From NCBI GenBank assembly GCA_038501625.1, contig JAZAYU010000037.1, positions 3,720,001 to 3,784,000 of the forward strand: DNA of 64,000 nt, given 5' to 3'. Under the pieces are notes generated by a model, which ran no database searches, had not been told where the DNA came from, and worked only from the letters and a program-made list of their open reading frames with translations. The stretch comes from Corbicula japonica. Its lineage: Eukaryota; Mollusca; Bivalvia; Venerida; Cyrenidae. Of the stretch, positions 45,596-57,856 are shown piece after piece; the first letter of the stretch is position 1, and the number at the start of each line of letters is the position of its first letter. Position numbers and translations under genes: made by a program.

Positions 45596-48500
45596 AGCTA
45601 GGCCGGATTACGCAAGATACGGTCATCTTAACTCAAAAACTGTTTGAAAAAAAGCATTCGGCAAATCAAAATCTGCACAAACGGAAGTAAAAAAATGTTC
45701 TCCAACTTTTGATAACGGTGATTGTCGCGAACAAAATATGTAAAAGCCTCGGCAAAACAAATAAGAATTTGACATCAGTTAAACTTTATTGCTGATTTTA
45801 TTGCCCCATATGTACTTATCAGAACAAAGATGTTCAAATCAATGACGTTTTTACTTTTGCGACAACTTGTCAATTTACGTCAATTGGCACATGCGCACTC
45901 AAGCCAGCAATCAACCTTAAGTCTTCAGCTTTTGATATTTTAGCCTATTTTGGAATGTTTGCGTCCCTTTCATGAGATATTTTAAACTTTAACATTGAAT
46001 TGTGCAAACGAGATATGCTGACAAATAAAATTTACAATGTGTTAAAACGAGTATTTTTCAGTCGATGGAACATTCACTTAGAAATGCAGATGAACATGTC
46101 AATCTCGTTTGTAGCACCGAGATCAAATTCGTACTACTATGTCATCATTCATAGTTAAACAATATATTGCTAACAATGTCTCCAATGCTTCCTCATCTTC
46201 TTCGTTGTCCCTAGAGACGTGTTCTAGTGTTATATCTGGCAAGTACAGCTTAATTAATTACGTGTCTACATAAACATTCAGTTGTTATCGTATATTGGTT
46301 CCTCATTTACTGTTTTCCAGTACTTCTGGTTCTTCTACTCTGTGTGTGCGTCGTCCTTTTTATCTCATATCGATGTTCATCGAAAACTAGATCCGAACCA
46401 GTCTTTTATTTTAAGTACGACATATTCTATACTTTTTTGGTAATTCTATTTTGCTTTATAATGATTAAATCTGTTTTCTTTACGTAGGTAGGCAGGTCGA
46501 AATAAATAAACCACGTTAATATGTATATGTTTTTTTCACATGAAAACATGTAAGGAATAGTGTAGATTTGTGCAACGTAGTATCTTGTTTAAACACCTTA
46601 TGATCAATTATTTGTTTTCTATTGACTATTACAAGGTAGCAAACCCTTTCGATGGGATAAAATAAATAGAGAACATTTTCATGTGTTTTGTTAATGCCAA
46701 AATCCTCAGACAATGAATTGTAGATTAGCACTAAAACAATCACGTGCTTAATTACGTAAGACAAATAACGACTTTTTTCCCACGAGATTAGTTATTGATC
46801 ATGTTCCTATACTTACAACTGTTTCGATTTGTTTCATAGAAATGCTCAATTCTTTTATCATAGACGTCACGAAAGGTTTGAATAATGTATTGCACTTCAT
46901 AAAGGTGTAAGAAATCCATGGCAAAATATTAAAATTTCAATAACACACTTTTCAGATATAAAGAAATATGTTTATAAACTTATGTTTTTATTCAATAATA
47001 GTTTATTAAATTTCGTATCGCCCTATGGTATTTAAACTTTGTATGTGGGAAACTTACATCAAAAGAAATGTTGAAATAGAGGATGAGGATCATTTCTTTT
47101 AAGGTCAAGGTCAGTGTTAGTAAAAATAAAAACCGGTTATTGCTCAATAAACCGTGATTTTCAACAACCTTTTGTCGCTTAACCTAGTGTGTAGGAGACA
47201 CATGTCAACTTAAAAGTAGGCACTGAGTTTTCGATCATTTGAAGAATGGTCAAAGTTAGTGTTTCTAGGCTAGAAAACAGTTTCGGTTCAATAACTTTAT
47301 ATTGAGATCTATATGTAAATCTATTCTACTCGTATTTCGTTAAAATATGTATGTATTCAGAGCATTCATTATATTGAATTAAGCCCCTCCGCAAGGTCAA
47401 AAGTGTAGTGGAAAAGAGCAAACGATTATGATATCATCAGTTTAATAAAAAAATTGCAAGCAATTAATGAAAATGAGAACATTTGGGGTTACCGCCTGCC
47501 TTATTACGGTGAGTGGCAAACCACTATGGTCTAGCAATTTTAGTTCTTGTTCTATATTTTAAACAAAAGATGAGTATCCATAGCCCCTGATTTTATAATG
47601 TTAAATTTAGTATATATTTAGTAAGAAGGTCATTTTTATGAAGAATCTATATTTTTCGAAGCAAAACAAATTATATGAAGCTGCCAAAATGTCTGGATAT
47701 TTACTCCCAGTAGATGTTTGCCAATACTTCATCTGACATTTCCAAGTTTATATAAGACTATCTAACACGATAAGTCAATCATTTCCGCCAATAGAAACAA
47801 AGATTGTTTTCTCATTGATATATTAAAAAAACATTGTATTACAGATATCGAACATTTCTTATCTATGTATCGTTACATTCACCAACTGAAGTCAGGGATT
47901 ACATTCTAGGCTCTGTGATGATAGTTGATCTAGTTAAAACCTTAATAGTTTTAACTAGTGTTACAAAATAAGCGTTATATGTTCGGGCTCCGTCTCGTTG
48001 TAATACAGTACATTGTGGACAACATTATGTTTTATCAATAAATGTTTTATCAGATGTCTTCGAATCATTGAGGTAAATACCATTAAATAGATTTAACCAA
48101 TTTATTTCGTGACATTGCCAAACCAAACCAGTTACACAATTAAGTTCGGTTGACATTCTCCGTTGATTCCTTTGAAGTGTAAAACGCTCAAGTTTTCATA
48201 CGAGTAGAAACGTCTATAGTGAAATTCTAATTTCAAATGCGCAAAAAGATCACCAGTTATAATAACAATTCTAAATCAAACTACCGCGTGGGAAGTATTT
48301 ATGCATTTCCATTACTGTCCATGAACAGGCTCAATCAAAGCTAGCCTGTAATATTTTTATATTTATCGTGGTCGGTGGCTTTCAAAGTTCCCTTTTCATC
48401 TATTCCAAACGTCAATTTGGTTTGATCTTATTTAAAATTTCCTATAAATTTCAAATAAATACATGGGAGGCTGTGTCTACTCGATGTGGCCATTCCCGAT

Positions 48501-49219
48501 ATGCATATTTCTCTTTTTAAGTATTCTTCCTACCCTTTTATGTATGCTTCCTATTTGGCTTGAAATTGAATTTAGCTACATCTTAATGTATGTTTGTCAT
48601 GTTACTGCATTGTCGAGTTGGTGGGTGGTATTAAATTTTCTCCAAAGCTGCTTATACATGCCTGTTATTGAGCCCCTGGCGGGTGAGTGTGCAAATTGCG
48701 ACCATAAAACGCGGTTTAAACTCGGAAGTTGCAAACACCAATTTTTATGTCACCAGTCCAAGATGGTTCTTCGTCTTCTGTATTTGTTGTCGTTTGTGGA
48801 TTTTATTTTATAACTTAATCGTTTAACACACGTTTTCTCTTTCTATTTCCTAAATTTTTGTTTTTATAATTATCAATAGTTCTATCTTGAAAGTTATTTT
48901 AAAGTTATATTAAAATCTTCTGCGCAACTCAAGAAAACTGGAAGCCTAGCAACTGTTTATTAAGTCTGTTTAAAACCGACACGTAGATCACCGTGGTTGA
49001 AACTGGCTTATACACCATTTTCTTCTAAATCTTTGGAATTCGGGATACAAACCTGTAAATTGAGGTGCAGCGGAATAGGCAATCCACACTGAGATTGCCT
49101 AAGAATGTGTTGGTATTACTAGATTTGTCTTATATCATTCTTTGTATTCTGGTCTTGTAAGGTCTGTTTGTCATCGCTTTGCTACTTTTGTGTCTGACAA
49201 ACAACGACTAATGTAAAGA
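45596..49219. other. Intergenic sequence with a family A repeat
   Basis: No supported gene. A long ORF at 48463-48813 starts in repeat-related sequence (TCGATGTGGCCATTCCCGAT resembles the motif near 23937) and has no domain, so I do not call it. Confidence 0.45.
48282..48410 (+). repeat. Dispersed repeat family A
   Basis: CATTTCCATTACTGTCCATG, AACAGGCTCAATCAAAG and TTCAAAGTTCCCTTTTCATC match the copy at 37905-38050 in the same orientation. Confidence 0.75.
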
Positions 49220-49227
49220 TTTTAATT

Positions 49228-49490
49228 CAAACTATCCACACCACTCTGGAAGGCGTAAAGAACAAAAACGAATACAGTTAGCTATTACTGATGTTCTAGG
49301 CAAATCCTTGCTAGGAATAATGAAAAAAAGAGTAAAATGTCTACATAAGGAACTTCCACTCCACACTTTGAACACCCAGCCTCCATCACACAGTCCTACT
49401 AGTAGTTCAACACCAGCAGCGTTCAATGTGTTTGCACCATTTGGGGCCATAAAAAGTCTTCAAGTAAATTTAATCAGTGCTGTATATTAA
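49228..49490 (+). CDS. Unidentified exon-like ORF
   Basis: An open frame reads HHSGRRKEQKRIQLAITDVL, then GKSLLGIMKKRVKCLHKELP and a Ser/Thr/Pro stretch (QPPSHSPTSSSTPAAFNVFA), stopping after LISAVY. A basic helix followed by a low-complexity linker is protein-like. The acceptor is not clear (an AAG near 49218). Its complement is also open, so chance cannot be excluded. Confidence 0.3.
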
Positions 49491-50559
49491 TAACGACAAA
49501 ATCTTAAAAATTCCGTGGTCTGTGACATCCAATGTTTCCTTTTAATCCACTTTTGAATTTAAAGTAAAACGTGATTTTTTTTATCTAAATATACGTAACA
49601 CCGGTTATTCTGCAGAACGATTTATTTTCTCTGTAAAGTCTACTTCATTTAAGGCATAACCAAATATCCCCTTTAATTCTTTTTTTTTTTTTTGGTGATT
49701 AGTTATTGGACACACGTAGACATTTATTTTGCTATTTCCAACATTTCCAAATACGATTCTAATTTTGACAGAAATCAATCGCGTCTTTCCCACGAGACCA
49801 TATCTTCAGCTCTGTTTCCTAACACAACGATTTATATTGACATCGATCAAGTTTCTTCTTTACAAACATGTTGTGTTAATAGTGTCTGACCAACTGTATT
49901 GTTAAGTGAATTATCTTGCCACACTAGAGTGTAAATGAGTTTATTACGTATGTACGTTTGAAAAAGCGTTGCTTGATTTTTCTGGTGTGTGTGGTTTGTT
50001 AAAGCTAAAGGTATCTCCTAAGATTGAGGTAATTACAGGTACTTTCCTATGACAGTCAGTTAGCGCTACAACCCCTGTTAACACAAGCCGTCAATAAAAA
50101 GACACGTTATCTTTCAATTTACAGTTCTTTGTTTATGAATAAATATTAACCCATGAATATTTGTTTTCGCAAATATTCCTAAATGCTTAACAGTGAATCA
50201 TGTATAATGTAGTGAAAATGTCATGCATAACATTATGTTTGATTTTGGTAACATCTTATGTACGATTTTAAAAATGTTACAAGTGTCTACTTTTGTTAAT
50301 ATTTTTGATTGTATTTTGTTATTGTGCAGAATTAGAATATTCCAAAAATACAATTTTCAAATTGATCAAATATTTAAAGATGATTAATGTCATTAGGGTC
50401 TTGGATTAATAAAGCTTCATATTGACACTACCTGATGTGACTGTAACACGTCAATCGTAATTTTGATATCTTCAAGGATATATTTTCCGCCTTTGGAATT
50501 GTCTGTGAAAAGCATGATTAATATTCTCAGATCCACAAAACTCTATTATGTTTAGTTTT

Positions 50560-51125
50560 AACGAATGTTTTCTCGTTTAGAGCAAACCCATTATTTTATA
50601 TGGCGGCAATACGCTTTAGAACATGGAATGGTATTAATCTAAAAATACCATATTGAAGGTTCCATGTTCACCGCCATATGCATATTGTGATGGATCGAAA
50701 TTATATTGCTTATTTGTGTAAATAGTGCGTTGTGCTTAACCCGGGGCTAAAAGGCCTGGGCAGTAACATGCATTCCCGTTACTACCCATGAACTGGCTCG
50801 TTTTTCATCTATTTCAATATCACAGTAGAGTTGTTTGTGCCGTGTGGCGGCTGTAAAAAGTCAGGTATCTCTTTTGAAAGTCGTTGAGCACGACACTTAT
50901 GCTAGATATGTTAACAGTACCTCTAAAATTAATTTTGTTTTATTAATCTGGCCAGTTTCAATATCCAAGCAAATATAGATTTTGATATTGTTTAGGTACC
51001 CTCAACCGCGGGCTGGGCGGCGTGCGCAGTAATATGAATTTCCATTACTGCCCATGAACAAACTCAATCTAACCGACCCTTCGGTATTTTCATATTTGTC
51101 GTATGCGATGGCTTTTACCTTTTAA
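50560..51125. repeat. Cluster of family A and palindromic repeats
   Basis: 50587-50690 is the palindromic block shared with 39224-39300. 50745-50830 and 51000-51125 are family A copies (CCATTACTGCCCATGAACA and relatives). The cluster mirrors the arrangement at 39.0-39.6 kb. Confidence 0.65.
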
Positions 51126-51479
51126 TCTATTTATTTATTCTTAAAATATTCTACAATTTATATCTTTATTGGTTTTGAATCATTTCATGAATGAATCATT
51201 GCAATTAAATGTAAGACCAAAGCTGAAGAATGTCCAAAGCCTCTATTCCCTTTTTATATATATTCAGTTTTCATATCTCTCAGAGCATTTTGAAAAAAAA
51301 CCAACATCTGAGTATATATTCCACATATGCATACTGTGTTTCGAGATTGTCAGACGTCTTTCGAAATGACACTTGTTTCCTGTGGTCCTTTCCTGCCTGC
51401 TAAACTATTTTGTATAGTACATCAAGACGAAAGACAACTGTGGTATTTTATCATGTTTTCTTAAAGTTCTGTCTTGTTT

Positions 51480-51683
51480 TTATATCATCATCAAACGATC
51501 TATTATATGTTCACCAAATTGGGGAGCAGATCTATTTATTAATATACTATCTCTAGAAGGCATAAACCATCCCACGCTCGGCCCCAAAACAATAGCATAT
51601 TCTTCAAGTTTGATGAACGCACCAATCCGAGTTTTACTAGAATTGCTTTGTAAGTTAAGTTGTGCAAGCTTAAGACATAACAT
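51480..51683 (-). CDS. Unidentified ORF, 67 codons
   Basis: Minus strand, reading RIGAFIKLEEYAIVLGPSVG and WFMPSRDSILINRSAPQFGE before the stop. Mixed composition and no low complexity. A possible acceptor (cttacaaag) lies inside the ORF near 51642. No family recognised. Confidence 0.25.
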   Translation of the reverse strand: MLCLKLAQLNLQSNSSKTRIGAFIKLEEYAIVLGPSVGWFMPSRDSILINRSAPQFGEHIIDRLMMI

Positions 51684-51889
51684 TAACGGTTTTCAAAACC
51701 GTATCACTATTTTTTTTATTTTTGATCTGTTAACATGTAAGTTGAGTATCATTGTAAAGAAATAGATAGAAGAATACTGTGTTTCAAGCTCAGGCGTTAT
51801 GTAATAACTAAGATTAGTAATTGTATTTCGCTTCCTTTACACGATATGTTAGTGTTTTGTTTTGTTTTTTGTTTTTTTTTTACTTTTAG

Positions 51890-52087
51890 AGGTCTTTGTT
51901 AATCCGCCTACTGAATCTGGTTTTACAAAGTGAGAAATTTAACCAAATATCGAACCCGACAGATAGTGTGAAATCACACATCAGCAAGCCAACGGCCGCA
52001 AGAAGAGTAATCGATCGCGTGCCGATGAGGGGTTTTTGTCAGGCTCTCAATCTAGGGATTTATTGCTACAAATATAGTTATTTTTAA
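51890..52087 (+). CDS. Unidentified terminal exon candidate
   Basis: It follows a very strong polypyrimidine tract and acceptor (about 51850-51889, ending tacttttag). The frame is open for 65 codons, starting RSLLIRLLNLVLQSEKFNQI and continuing KSHISKPTAARRVIDRVPMR, to a TAA at 52085-52087. No upstream exon was identified and no family is recognised. The splice signal is the best evidence. Confidence 0.3.
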   Translation, partial: RSLLIRLLNLVLQSEKFNQISNPTDSVKSHISKPTAARRVIDRVPMRGFCQALNLGIYCYKYSYF

Positions 52088-52711
52088 CTAAAACATGTTC
52101 AATCTAATAACGATAAGCCGTTCATTTTTTATATTACTGACTTGTTTTGCATGATAAAATAGATAAGGTTTAATAATCTGAGAGTAGCGTTTTTAATGTG
52201 TCGTGTTTAAAGGATTTAATAGATAAAAACAACCAGATGCCTACATAAAAATAATAAAGACTGAAAGCAAGTGCACAATAGAGAAGCCAGATCTTTTTTA
52301 CATTGTATCGTAAGTGAATTAAACATCAGTCACAAACGACAGGAGCAATTGAAATAGAACAAAACGAAAAAAGTATTTTAACAAGAAAACATCAATTTCA
52401 AAGTCGTAATTTACCGAACAAGTATTGATCGACGTTGATAGATTATCCATTTATCTTTCCGATGACACCAATAACTCAACATAAATCCCCATAAAAAGTA
52501 AGTTTACAAATTTAAAATTATGACGTTTTTTAAACTTTCGTTTGAAAAAAAAACTTTGAAAGTGAGATGGAATATCATAAATATTTATCTTGTCACGATT
52601 TTATAATTTTATTAAAAAGAAATAAATCACAACTCAATAAACACCCGACATCAGAACGACGTTGGATTTTGGTTGGATTTTGGTCGCGACGTCAGCGACA
52701 TAAATCCGATG
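52088..52711. other. AT-rich sequence ending in a GACGTC block
   Basis: No gene seen. From about 52640 it carries GACGTTGGATTTTGG-type motifs, the target of the next element. Confidence 0.5.
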
Positions 52712-52864
52712 TTAAGGTAGATGGACAAGTTGGTGACGTTAAAAGGGCGAAAATGGACTGTCTCTTAGATTTCAATGAAATTTATACCAAATATAGTTCA
52801 AATCATTCACTTTTTGGAAATTATATTTTTGATGTCGGTTTATGGCGTCTTAAGAGGATAACAA

Positions 52865-52878
52865 GCGCCACCTGGCGG
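52865..52878 (-). promoter_or_regulatory. CTCF-like site in left arm, member 2
   Basis: Complement CCGCCAGGTGGCGC, identical to the sites in members 1 and 3. Confidence 0.45.
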
Positions 52879-53566
52879 TCACTAATTTTTATCCGATTTT
52901 CGCTTGTAAACAAATCCAAAAGCATTTTTTCTTGTTGTTTTATATACATATTTACAATAAAATATAAATCTAACAGAATGATTATAATAAAAATGGATTA
53001 TCTTGCTTTGTTTTCGTTAAATTTAATCTAAACGACATTAAGTACGTTGATTTTGCACGATAAAATAACGACGATTCCAGCGATTTAACGCACTATAACT
53101 TTTTAAAATGGACGGTGATAATAGATTTTTTGGAATGTATGGAATGCTGAAATATTTCTGAAGAAAATAAGTAAAAAATAAAAAGGGGTCATCCCGGCAG
53201 ATTTTTTGAAATTTTTTATTTAAAAAAGAATTAGGCGTTAAATTTTGCGACAACGTCGCTTGTGAATTTTGATATTAACTTCGAAAATTTAGGTTCAATA
53301 TACACAATGACGTCGCAAAATGTGCTAATATCATTCATATAATCTTCGTTTCATTTTTTTTATAATTCATAAAAATCGTAGATCCAGTGGCGAATCCAGG
53401 ATCTGATGTGAGTGGTGGAGTATTTTAATAAAACGAAAATTTAACAATAAAACAGTAAAATGTACGCATCTTAAAAATTACATCTTTAAAGGAGTTAACA
53501 GATTTTTTCGGTCGTTCCCGGAGAGCATCTAGCTTTTTTAATACTTTTAAAATAGTACATGCTTTA

Positions 53567-54930
53567 ACGTCAAATACTGGTGACCCATGACGTTACATGT
53601 AAAACTACGTTAAATTCGGTCTTTTTGACGCTATCATTCGCAGCGCAGAAAATGAAAGTTATCATGTACACGGATAATGTGAATATTTCGTATGTTAGAT
53701 ACGGGTTTAAAACAAATATTGATGTGACATTTTAAATTAATGACCGATCTATGTTTTTCCGCATTGTTGGAAAATACGGTTTTGCATAAGTTTAACGTCT
53801 ACAATTATTTTGCGTTTTAGTTTACCACGTCTTTAGTATTCACGTTTGTGTCCCTTTCATATATGTGTTTTTATTCGGTACATTCTTTCTTCAACCTTCT
53901 TTCTGTAGAGATTTCAATTTATTTTCACAGCAATTTTCTTTTTTTCTTTCTATTATTCTATATTTTAATATTTTCTTTAAATTTATGTGACGTTCTAGGC
54001 CGTTAATCTATGGGAAAGGAAATAGGATAAAACTAAAAATTCCTTAAAAATGAAAGTTTCTTGTCTAAATATTATACCTTGTCAAGAAATTCTAAGTGAC
54101 TGCAAAATATTCCAGTATGTTGATTTATTTCAAAGCATTTAACTGATTAGTATATACTAACGTCAACTTTTATGCTTACTTTAACGTCGAGGGACATTGG
54201 GTGTGGACAATTTGTTTTGCTTAATAGAAAATAACTAAGCATGAAAGTACAATCATTTATATATCAAAATAATCGCAAGAAAAAGTGTATTTGTATTGGC
54301 AAATTACTTCTAAAATACAACGCATGATTTTTCAATAAAGGAACAACGTTAATTTATCTGTATACAAATATAATGCAGTTTTTTTATTTGGGGACATTTA
54401 CTTTCTAAAAAATCAGTGAATTTCACAAACAATATGAAAAGTGTATTTTCATGGCAAAAATGTAAGCTTGAATGAAAAAAAGTTTTATGTCAACTATGTT
54501 ATCAAAAACTGTACTAAAATATTTTATCGCGCGCGGGACAAATTCCCTTCATTCAAATTTTCGTTCATTCGCTCGTAAAAAATTCTTTAATTCCCAAACA
54601 ACTTTGACAGAAATATGCGCCAATGATGTCACGTCAACGTTGCAGTCGACATGTGTAAAATCCCCTGACTTTTAACGGCCCACTGACGCATCATTAGAGA
54701 AGGGTGGCTGCAAATGTAACATGGGACATTTGAATTTTGTCATGTCAATATGAATATCGACGACTCGTTTTACGTACGAAATATCATTTTTAAAAAGAAT
54801 TTTGCACTATTAAAACCCGCAATCCTAGACGTTTATTTTTATATATAATATTAAAGTTTTTAAATCTTTTGATTTCTGTGGCATCAGAATTGAACAGCCT
54901 AATCCGTATGTTTTAGGAGGAATCACGAGC
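53567..54930. mobile_element. Insertion in member 2, unclassified
   Basis: Member 1 reads straight through at about 27540-27565, so this 1.36 kb is extra. Left edge TTTAACGTCAAATACTGG, right edge GGAGGAATCACGAGC. I see no inverted repeats or duplication. It includes a GC-richer patch (54525-54710) and a 67-codon ORF that I cannot assign. The alternative is loss of this part from member 1. Confidence 0.5.
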
Positions 54931-55594
54931 ATTTTTCATTTATATTGAGATTAGGTTATCTAGAGCTAATTTGCATCTCTGTCTGAATCTGCAGTGAATA
55001 CCCGTTTTAACAATAAAACAAAAAGGGAGATAACAAATAATCTTTTTTAAATTAGCTTTATTCTGATATATAATTTATTAAAAAAAATGATTAAGCATAG
55101 TTTATTATTTTGTATAAAAACTATTAATTTTCCTTAAACAACGCCAGAATATTATACTATTGTCTTGAATGCATTACATTATTGTATTACTATAGAATTA
55201 CATTGCAACATTTTGGTTCACGGGAAAGCGTTTGTTTTTTATAAATCTGATAACATAGGTTGAGCGCTTTAAACAGTATGTTTTCGCAGTTCATGTTTTA
55301 ATAAAAGCAGAATAATGCACATAACTGTGTTTATCTGCGATTTATTTTATTAACACGAGGGCAAGTACATACAATATACAACATTCCTTAAATTGCTTTA
55401 CGGTAAATCTCTGCATATTTATATACATTTGCAACATATCGACTATGGTAATGATAATAGCTCACATGTACTGTATGCAATTAGGGGTTAAGATGATGTC
55501 TGGTTTACAGGATATTCTATGTTATCATAGCTGTGTAATGCTAGCAAATGCCACCGTTATGGTGAATGTAAAGCATCACTGTCAGGAATCACAG

Positions 55595-55858
55595 TCAATT
55601 AACCGCCATGCATATGAAGTGTAGCCTTGTCCGCCAATGCACCGAAATGTCGGCCCAAAACCTTCGCTGAACCCCGTTCTCGGCGATCTTTCTGCTTGAC
55701 AATAAAGCCGAAACACTCTCTATATTTTTTATGTAGACGTCCTGATATAGCGTGATAAAGTGAACACGTTTTAAATCTGAGAGCGGAATGTTCATTGTAG
55801 CAGCTAGAGAATTACAATTACACACAACAACAATGTGCTTTGATCGTATTTTGTGCAA
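55595..55858 (-). pseudogene. Counterpart of the small ORF at 28086
   Basis: The long ORF here is in a shifted frame. The frame that matches member 1 reads SGRLHKKYRECFGFIVKQKD and RRERGSAKVLGRHFGALADK before a stop. See 28086. Confidence 0.3.
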
Positions 55859-56887
55859 AACAAGTTTTTGAAAAGTTGCGATTCTTTTGCCTTTGAGTAT
55901 AGCAGCAGTGGGTTAGATTCTGTCTTACGAATCATCCGAAATTGATGATGCCTTATATCATTTGAAAGAAATGGTATAGAGCGGTTGTTGAAATTGTTGG
56001 TTTTTTTTCTTGCGAAAATGACAAGTCGGGCCCGGTTCCAAACTTTTTATAATAAAAAGAACCGGGTGTTTTCAATACTTACAAATATTTATAATAGAGA
56101 AGAATGCGTATAGCAGGATTTTCACATAGGAAAGGGAATTGTGGGCACTGGCTGCTCTTTTCACAACAATATTCCTTTTCTTTATCCGTTTAAGTTAAAT
56201 TTAAGTTCAATCTCAAGTTCAAACGTTCCATTGGCAACTAGTATAACTTTGCAATGTATTGTTGAATAAAGGCCGTTTTACGTCAAATTGGTTGGGTAAC
56301 GACTGTACTTAAGGTAAAATGAATTGTACTTTCGTATTGCAGGATCGCCAATTTTCGTTATAAAAGTTATGCCGAGATTATTTTTATGCCGCATAATTGT
56401 TTGCCAAAGCGAAAGCATTCTTATGTAATAAATATAGGTTTATATAAAAGTGTTTGATTTCTTTTTACACTGCTATTTTAATAAAAAGAAAATATCAAAA
56501 CTTGCCATGATGTATGAGGTTTTCCGCGTTTTACGTTGATTTTCGAGTCAAAATTCTCAAGCGACGTTACCAAAAAATTATACGTCAGTTTCTTTATTTC
56601 AATCAAAAATTGCAAAAAATCTGCCGGGATGACCCCTTTTTATTTTTTTACTTATTTTCTTCAGAAATATTTCAGCATTCCATATATTCAAAAAAATCTA
56701 TATGTCACCGTCCATTTCAAAAAGTTATAGTGCGTTAAATCGCTGAAATCGTCGTTATTTTATCGTGCAAAAAGCAACGTACTCAATGTCGTTTAGATTA
56801 AATTAAACGAAAACAAAGCAACAAGAAAAATTGTTTTTGGATTTGTTTACAAGCCGTTAACGGCAAAAATCGCATAAAAATAAGTGA

Positions 56888-56901
56888 CCGCCAGGTGGCG
56901 C
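56888..56901 (+). promoter_or_regulatory. CTCF-like site in right arm, member 2
   Basis: CCGCCAGGTGGCGC, 526 bp from the left-arm site of member 3, which points the other way. Confidence 0.45.
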
Positions 56902-57248
56902 TTGTTATCCTCTGAAGACGCCATAAACCGAAATCAAAAATATAATTTCCAAACAGTGAATGATTTGAACTATCTTTGGTATAAATTTCATTGAAATCTA
57001 AGAGATAGTCCATTTTCGCTCTTTTAACGTCACCAACGTGTCCATCTACCTTAATTAATCCGACGTCGAAAATGCGACGTCGTTTAGAAATCGGAAAATT
57101 ACGTCGGATAGACGTCGGATTTTGGTAAGATATTTGACTTCTTAACCAACTTGGAAAAAATATTTTCGAATAACTATTTTTTTCCAAATTTTCTATACAT
57201 ATGCATTAATTCAATTAAAAAAATATGAATGAAATTTATTTCTAAATT

Positions 57249-57312
57249 TGAATGGTCACGGTATGTACCCAGATAATGAGAATCGCGGATAATGATAGAT
57301 TGCGACTATAAT
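57249..57312 (+). repeat. 60-bp repeat, copy 1 (inverted to 61105)
   Basis: TCACGGTATGTACC and GATAATGAGAATCGCGGATA match the complement of 61105-61167. This copy ends where the left arm of member 3 begins. Confidence 0.8.
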
Positions 57313-57413
57313 GATAGATTTCAATGAAATTCATACCAAAGATAGTTCAAATCATTCAATTTCTGGAAATTATATTTTTAATGTCGGTTAATGGCGTCTT
57401 CAGAGGATAACAA

Positions 57414-57427
57414 GCGCCACCTGGCGG
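57414..57427 (-). promoter_or_regulatory. CTCF-like site in left arm, member 3
   Basis: Complement CCGCCAGGTGGCGC. It faces the member 2 right-arm site at 56888 in a convergent pair. Confidence 0.45.
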
Positions 57428-57838
57428 TAACTTTTTTTTATATGATTTTTGCCGTTATCGGCTTGTAAACAAATCCAAAAACAATTTTTCTTGTTGTTTT
57501 ATATACATAATTACAATAAAATATTAATCTAACAGAATGATTATAATAAAAATGGATAATCTTGCTTTGATTTCGTTTAACTGAATCTAAAAGGCATTGA
57601 GTACGTTTCTTTTTGCACGATAAAATAACGACGATTCCAGTGATTTTACGCACTATAACTTTTTAAAATGGACGGTGACATATAGGTTTTTGGAATGTAT
57701 GAAATGCTGAAATATTTCTGAAGAAAATAAGTAAAAATTAAAAAAGGGGTCATCCAGGCAGATTTTATGCAATTTTTGATTTAAAAAAGAATTAAGCGTG
57801 AAATTTGGCGACAACGTCGCATGTGAATTTTGATATGA

Positions 57839-57848
57839 ACTTCGACTT
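57839..57848. other. Possible excision footprint ACTT-CG-ACTT
   Basis: At this position member 1 has the ACTT-flanked fold-back element that begins with C and ends with G. Here only ACTT, CG and ACTT remain. Confidence 0.5.
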
Positions 57849-57856
57849 CGTAAGTA

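Larger units (their letters stand above)
52716..57050. mobile_element. Long-TIR TTAA element, member 2 (4.3 kb)
   Basis: TTAA at 52712-52715 and 57051-57054. Both family ends are intact (GGTAGATGGACAAGTTGGTG and mirror). Arms: left 52716 to about 53285, right about 56515-57050. It interrupts a GACGTC repeat block whose halves lie at 52650-52711 and 57058-57125. It carries its own insertion of about 1.36 kb (53567-54930) relative to member 1. No transposase. Confidence 0.85.

Noticed and set aside
48463..48813. 116-codon hydrophobic plus-strand ORF
   Set aside because: It begins in sequence related to dispersed repeats and lacks a recognisable domain; hydrophobic ORFs are common in T-rich DNA.
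52567..53031. 154-codon plus-strand ORF, and similar ORFs at 56798-57187, 30388-30747 and 59541-59750
   Set aside because: They are read-through of the TTAA-family arms. The same peptides recur wherever an arm lies, and the frames are not conserved between copies.
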